Below are positions 6,596 to 8,773 of a DNA stretch of 8,773 nt, one piece after another. The position numbers were made by a program, and so were the translations under genes. The notes beneath the pieces were generated by a model. That model was not told where the DNA came from and made no database searches. It saw only the letters and a list, made by a program, of their open reading frames with translations. Position 1 is the first letter of the stretch; every line of letters starts with the position of its first letter. The stretch covers positions 12,682 to 21,454 of the forward strand of contig DQCI01000226.1 in assembly GCA_003545125.1 (NCBI GenBank), read 5' to 3'. The DNA is from Paracoccaceae bacterium (GTDB taxonomy: Bacteria; Pseudomonadota; Alphaproteobacteria; Rhodobacterales; Rhodobacteraceae).

Positions 6596-6606
6596 AAGGT
6601 CACCCC

Positions 6607-7806
6607 TTAGGAGACCGAAAGCTTCAGCAGCTTGATCGCGGCGAAGTCCGAGACGTCGCCACCCACGCGCTTGGTGGCGTAGAAGAGCACGTGCGGCTTG
6701 GCCGAGAACGGATCGCGCAGGATCCGCGTGTCGGGGCGTTCCGCGACGGTGTAGCCGGCCGCGAAGTTTCCGAACGCAATCGGCGTGGCGTCGGCCGCAA
6801 TGTCCGGCATGTCCTCGGCGATCAGCACCGGGTAGCCCATCAGGCGGGCCGGCTCACCGGCGGCAAGGCCATCCGACCACAGGAAGCGGCCGTCGAGGTC
6901 CTTCATCTTGCGCACGTTGCCGGCAACCTTCGAGTTCATCACGAAGGTCGCACCGGAGCGATACTCGGCGTCGAGCGCATAGACGAGATCGACGATCGCG
7001 TCGGCAGGGTTGGTGGCGTCGAAGCCCCCCGACGTGCCGGTGGCGACGTAGCCGAGCGAACCCCAGGCCCAGCTGTCGTTGGCGACATTCGGGTGGGTGA
7101 GGAAGCCGGTGGGCTTGTCGGTGCCATCGCCGTTGATGAAGGCGTCGGCTTCGGCGCGGGCGAACTTGTCGGCGATGCGGCCCGCAAGCCAGGCCTCGAT
7201 ATCGAAGGCAGAATCGTCCAGCAGGCGCTGCGAGGCTTTCGGCAAGGCCGACAGTTCGTGCAGCTGGATCGCGATCCGCTCGATGGTCGGCGTCGAGGTC
7301 TCGGTGACCGCGCCGGTCTCGGTGGCCCAGCCGGTGCCGACATCGCCGTGGTCGATCAGCACGTCGTAGGAGGTGGCCTCGACGTTGACGACATTGGCGA
7401 TCGCGCGGACCGAGGCGGTCGAAGCCAGCACGCTGGCGATGTTCCCGGCGGTGACCGGATCGACCAGGTAGCCGCCGTCGCCGGCAACGGCGGTGTTCAG
7501 CGCCTTGCCTTCGAGCTCGAGGCCACGCAGGCCGTCATCGTCGCCGGTACGCACATAGGCCTCGAAGGCCTTCTGGTGCGGCGCGTCAAAGTCGGCCGCG
7601 GCGGCCAGCGCCGGGCGCGAGGTGGTGAGGGATTTCCGATCCAGCATGGTCATGCGCTCTTCCTGTTGTTGAAGCCTGGAATTAATGTCGTCGTGAAGCG
7701 TTTTGATATCGCTCAGGAAACCGGCCATGGCGGTCTTCACCTCCGCGGCCGGAGACTGCCCGGCCGCGCCCGGCTGGCCCTGAGCCTTGGTCTCTTTGTT
7801 GCTCAT
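6607..7806 (-). CDS. orfg5: HK97-fold major capsid protein (g5)
   Basis: 399 residues from ATG 7806, with AGAGGT at 7819-7814 as ribosome binding site 7 nt upstream. Residues 20-60 form a predicted helical/coiled region (the delta, scaffold-like domain) with LQQQEERMTMLDRKSL. The HK97 body begins near residue 102 (ALNTAVAGDGGYLVDPVT). It continues with VEATSYDVLIDHGDVGTGWA, the E-loop region to HELSALPKASQRLLDD, then WLAGRIADKFARAEADAF and INGDGTDKP. The C-terminus has LMGYPVLIAEDMPDIAA and SAKPHVLFYATKRVGGDVSD. These segments are nearly those I recall for the R. capsulatus GTA capsid (398 residues). The g4 protease is expected to remove the N-terminal roughly 101 residues during maturation, with a candidate site between K101 and A102. 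Preceded by the protease and followed by the structured gap. Confidence 0.97.
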   Translation of the reverse strand: MSNKETKAQGQPGAAGQSPAAEVKTAMAGFLSDIKTLHDDINSRLQQQEERMTMLDRKSLTTSRPALAAAADFDAPHQKAFEAYVRTGDDDGLRGLELEGKALNTAVAGDGGYLVDPVTAGNIASVLASTASVRAIANVVNVEATSYDVLIDHGDVGTGWATETGAVTETSTPTIERIAIQLHELSALPKASQRLLDDSAFDIEAWLAGRIADKFARAEADAFINGDGTDKPTGFLTHPNVANDSWAWGSLGYVATGTSGGFDATNPADAIVDLVYALDAEYRSGATFVMNSKVAGNVRKMKDLDGRFLWSDGLAAGEPARLMGYPVLIAEDMPDIAADATPIAFGNFAAGYTVAERPDTRILRDPFSAKPHVLFYATKRVGGDVSDFAAIKLLKLSVS

Positions 7807-7814
7807 GGAATGTA

Positions 7815-7824
7815 CCTCTAGAGG
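7815..7824. repeat. 10-bp palindrome over the capsid ribosome binding site
   Basis: CCTCTAGAGG is a perfect palindrome in the 33-nt gap between protease and capsid genes, and it includes the AGAGG of the capsid ribosome binding site on the minus strand. With no loop it cannot fold as a hairpin within one RNA, so it may be chance; a DNA-binding site is possible but unsupported. Confidence 0.4.
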
Positions 7825-7839
7825 GGTCAGATCGCTGGC

Positions 7840-8406
7840 TCAGTCGCCCGGGGCCAGCATGCGGCGGGCGTCTTCGAAGACCTCCGCCAGGTCGCGCAGG
7901 ATGTCGGATTCCTCCGGGTTTTCGCCCTTCGATCCCACCCGCGCGCTGGGCAGCATCGGGAAAGTGACAAGCGACACCTCCCACAGCTCCAGCTCGTTCA
8001 AGAGCCTGCGGCCCTTGTCGTCCTTGGTGGCTTTCACCGTCCGGTACCCGATCGACAGCCCGTCGATGGCGCCGGCGGCGATCAACGCCGCAGCCTCGCG
8101 GCCCTTCTCGACCTCGTCGAGGATCCGGCCCTTGACGAAGAGCCCGCGGTCGTCCTCGCGAACTTCATCCCAGATTCCAATGGGTTGAGTCGGATCGTGC
8201 TGCCAAAGCATCTTGACTTGCCCGCCCTTCGACAGGAGTGCGTCGAGGCTCTTGCCATAGGCGCCGCGGACCACGACATCGCCGCCACGATCGCGCTCGC
8301 CGAAGAAGCTGGCGTAGCCCTCGACCTTGAGGCCGCCTTCGACAGTTTCGGTGTCTCCGAGGGAAACGAATTTCACTTCGAGCCCCATATCACTGAAATC
8401 CTGCAT
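7840..8406 (-). CDS. orfg4: Prohead protease (g4, U35-type)
   Basis: 188 residues. ATG 8406 is chosen because AAGGAGA (8417-8411) sits at proper distance; an in-frame TTG at 8481 would add 25 Arg/Pro-rich residues that do not look coding. The HK97-type prohead protease motifs are all present: LKVEGYASFFGERDRGGDVV, MLWQHDP with H70, DGLSIGYR with S118 and LWEVSLVTFP with E143. This is the usual Ser/His plus acidic arrangement. The enzyme acts inside the procapsid to trim the capsid N-terminal domain and then leaves or is degraded. The C-terminal 30 residues are acidic and helical (ESDILRDLAEVFEDARRML). Length is close to the RcGTA protein (about 184). It precedes the capsid gene by 33 nt, as in HK97-like head modules. 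Confidence 0.95.
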   Translation of the reverse strand: MQDFSDMGLEVKFVSLGDTETVEGGLKVEGYASFFGERDRGGDVVVRGAYGKSLDALLSKGGQVKMLWQHDPTQPIGIWDEVREDDRGLFVKGRILDEVEKGREAAALIAAGAIDGLSIGYRTVKATKDDKGRRLLNELELWEVSLVTFPMLPSARVGSKGENPEESDILRDLAEVFEDARRMLAPGD

Positions 8407-8435
8407 GATTTCTCCTTGTCTACAGCTCCGCTCAT

Positions 8436-8450
8436 CGCCCGCTTCGGGCG
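8436..8450. repeat. Small hairpin in the portal-protease gap
   Basis: CGCCCG (8436-8441), three-base loop, CGGGCG (8445-8450). It lies in the 94-nt gap after the portal stop, upstream of the protease ribosome binding site. There is no T-tract, so no terminator call is made. Confidence 0.5.
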
Positions 8451-8500
8451 CTCTTCGCGTCGGTTGGCGAGGACGGAGCAAAGGTCCGGTCCGGCCCGCC

Positions 8501-8773
8501 CTATTCGTCGTCGCTCAGTTTGGGCAGGCCGAGGATGGCCCGCTTCTCGTCCGCGGTCAGGAAATCGGCCGCCGAGATCCGCGCCCATTGCTGGTCGCGT
8601 TCCGACGAAAGCGCCGGCACCTGGTCGAGGTCGGGCTTGAGCGTCACCGGTTCGCCGGTGAACCCCGAAAGCCAGTGTCCGACCGAGGCGGCGACTTTCG
8701 TGACCAGGGGCAGCACGGTCAGCCGGTAAAAGGCGCGGTTGGCTTCCTGGTAGTTCGCGTAAGTCGCTTCCCC
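8501..8773 (-). CDS. orfg3: Portal protein (g3, HK97 family), C-terminal 90 residues
   Basis: The frame is open from the window edge at 8773 to the TAG at 8501-8503, giving 90 residues; the N-terminal majority is outside the window. The visible part reads GEATYANYQEANRAFYRLTV, then LPLVTKVAASVGHWLSG. After a DLDQVPALSSERDQQWAR segment it ends DFLTADEKRAILGLPKLSDD. These are the usual C-terminal features of HK97-type portals: a helix with YxEAxRxFYRxTVLPL, a DxDxVPAL segment and TxxEKRxxLGLP. The portal forms the dodecameric DNA channel at one capsid vertex, to which terminase and the g6 adaptor bind. Followed by protease and capsid as expected. Confidence 0.94.
   Translation of the reverse strand, partial: GEATYANYQEANRAFYRLTVLPLVTKVAASVGHWLSGFTGEPVTLKPDLDQVPALSSERDQQWARISAADFLTADEKRAILGLPKLSDDE

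Larger units (their letters stand above)
6445..6606 (-). promoter_or_regulatory. 162-nt structured non-coding gap between capsid and adaptor genes
   Basis: This is the only gap over 100 nt in the window and has no convincing gene on either strand. In transcript order after the capsid stop it holds an 8-bp plus 3-bp hairpin (6595-6567), a 13-bp inverted repeat (6561-6549 with 6498-6486), a 5-bp repeat (6486-6482 with 6472-6468) and a 4-bp hairpin (6464-6454) touching the g6 ribosome binding site. There is no T-tract after the strong stems, so it is not a standard intrinsic terminator. A role in mRNA processing, stability or partial termination, allowing more capsid than neck protein, is inference. 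Confidence 0.6.

Noticed and set aside
6445..6606. CRISPR, tRNA or small protein gene in the capsid/g6 gap
   Set aside because: There are no regularly spaced repeats, no cloverleaf with a recognisable T-loop, and no frame with both a start and ribosome binding site that stays within the gap.
6562..7821. Long plus-strand open frame (419 codons) antisense to the whole capsid gene
   Set aside because: Its product is Gly/Arg/His/Asp-rich without a recognisable domain, and it mirrors the GC-rich codon positions of the capsid gene. Long antisense frames are expected in high-GC genes.
8373..8588. 71-codon minus-strand frame between portal and protease, at the place of g3.5
   Set aside because: It is Arg/Pro-rich, has only a weak ribosome binding site, overlaps both neighbours out of frame and includes the protease ribosome binding site. 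It lacks the helical, acidic look expected of the g3.5 family.

Overview
The window is a contiguous block of phage-type head and tail genes, all on the minus strand. It matches the structural cluster of a Rhodobacter capsulatus-type gene transfer agent (RcGTA). Reading with transcription (from the right end to the left), the order is: portal C-terminus (g3), prohead protease (g4), HK97-fold major capsid (g5), head-tail adaptor (g6), head closure/stopper (g7), tail terminator (g8), tail tube (g9), two tail-assembly chaperones (g10, g10.1), a short tape measure (g11), distal tail protein (g12, DUF2460), hub (g13, DUF2163), NlpC/P60 cell-wall peptidase (g14) and the N-terminal 449 residues of the 'megatron' host-contact protein (g15). 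High GC, the exact g3-to-g15 order and close recalled similarity of the capsid and g15 to RcGTA point to an alphaproteobacterium, most likely Rhodobacteraceae. No non-phage gene, tRNA, integrase, repressor, IS element or CRISPR array is visible.

Layout: 7840-8773 is the packaging-side head module (portal end, protease). 6607-7806 is the capsid. 6445-6606 is the only sizeable non-coding gap and holds strong inverted repeats. 5100-6444 is the neck (adaptor, stopper, terminator). 3375-5050 is the tail tube, chaperones and tape measure. 1-3361 is the baseplate and cell-wall-penetrating tip. Both ends are cut: the portal lacks its N-terminus and g15 lacks its C-terminus. The terminase (g2) and g1 would lie beyond the right end.

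How the genes work together: the protease matures a capsid carrying its scaffold as an N-terminal extension. The portal vertex is closed by adaptor and stopper. The tail tube is polymerised on the tape measure with chaperone help and capped by the terminator. The distal tail protein, hub, peptidase and megatron form the tip that binds the recipient and opens its peptidoglycan. Most junctions are 1-4 nt overlaps or gaps under 50 nt, so this looks like one polycistronic, translationally coupled unit. No promoter or T-tract terminator was recognised inside it.

This is a known type of system rather than a new one. The points most worth a second look are the structured capsid/g6 gap, with alternative pairings and a partly masked g6 ribosome binding site, and the apparent absence of the small g3.5 gene between portal and protease.
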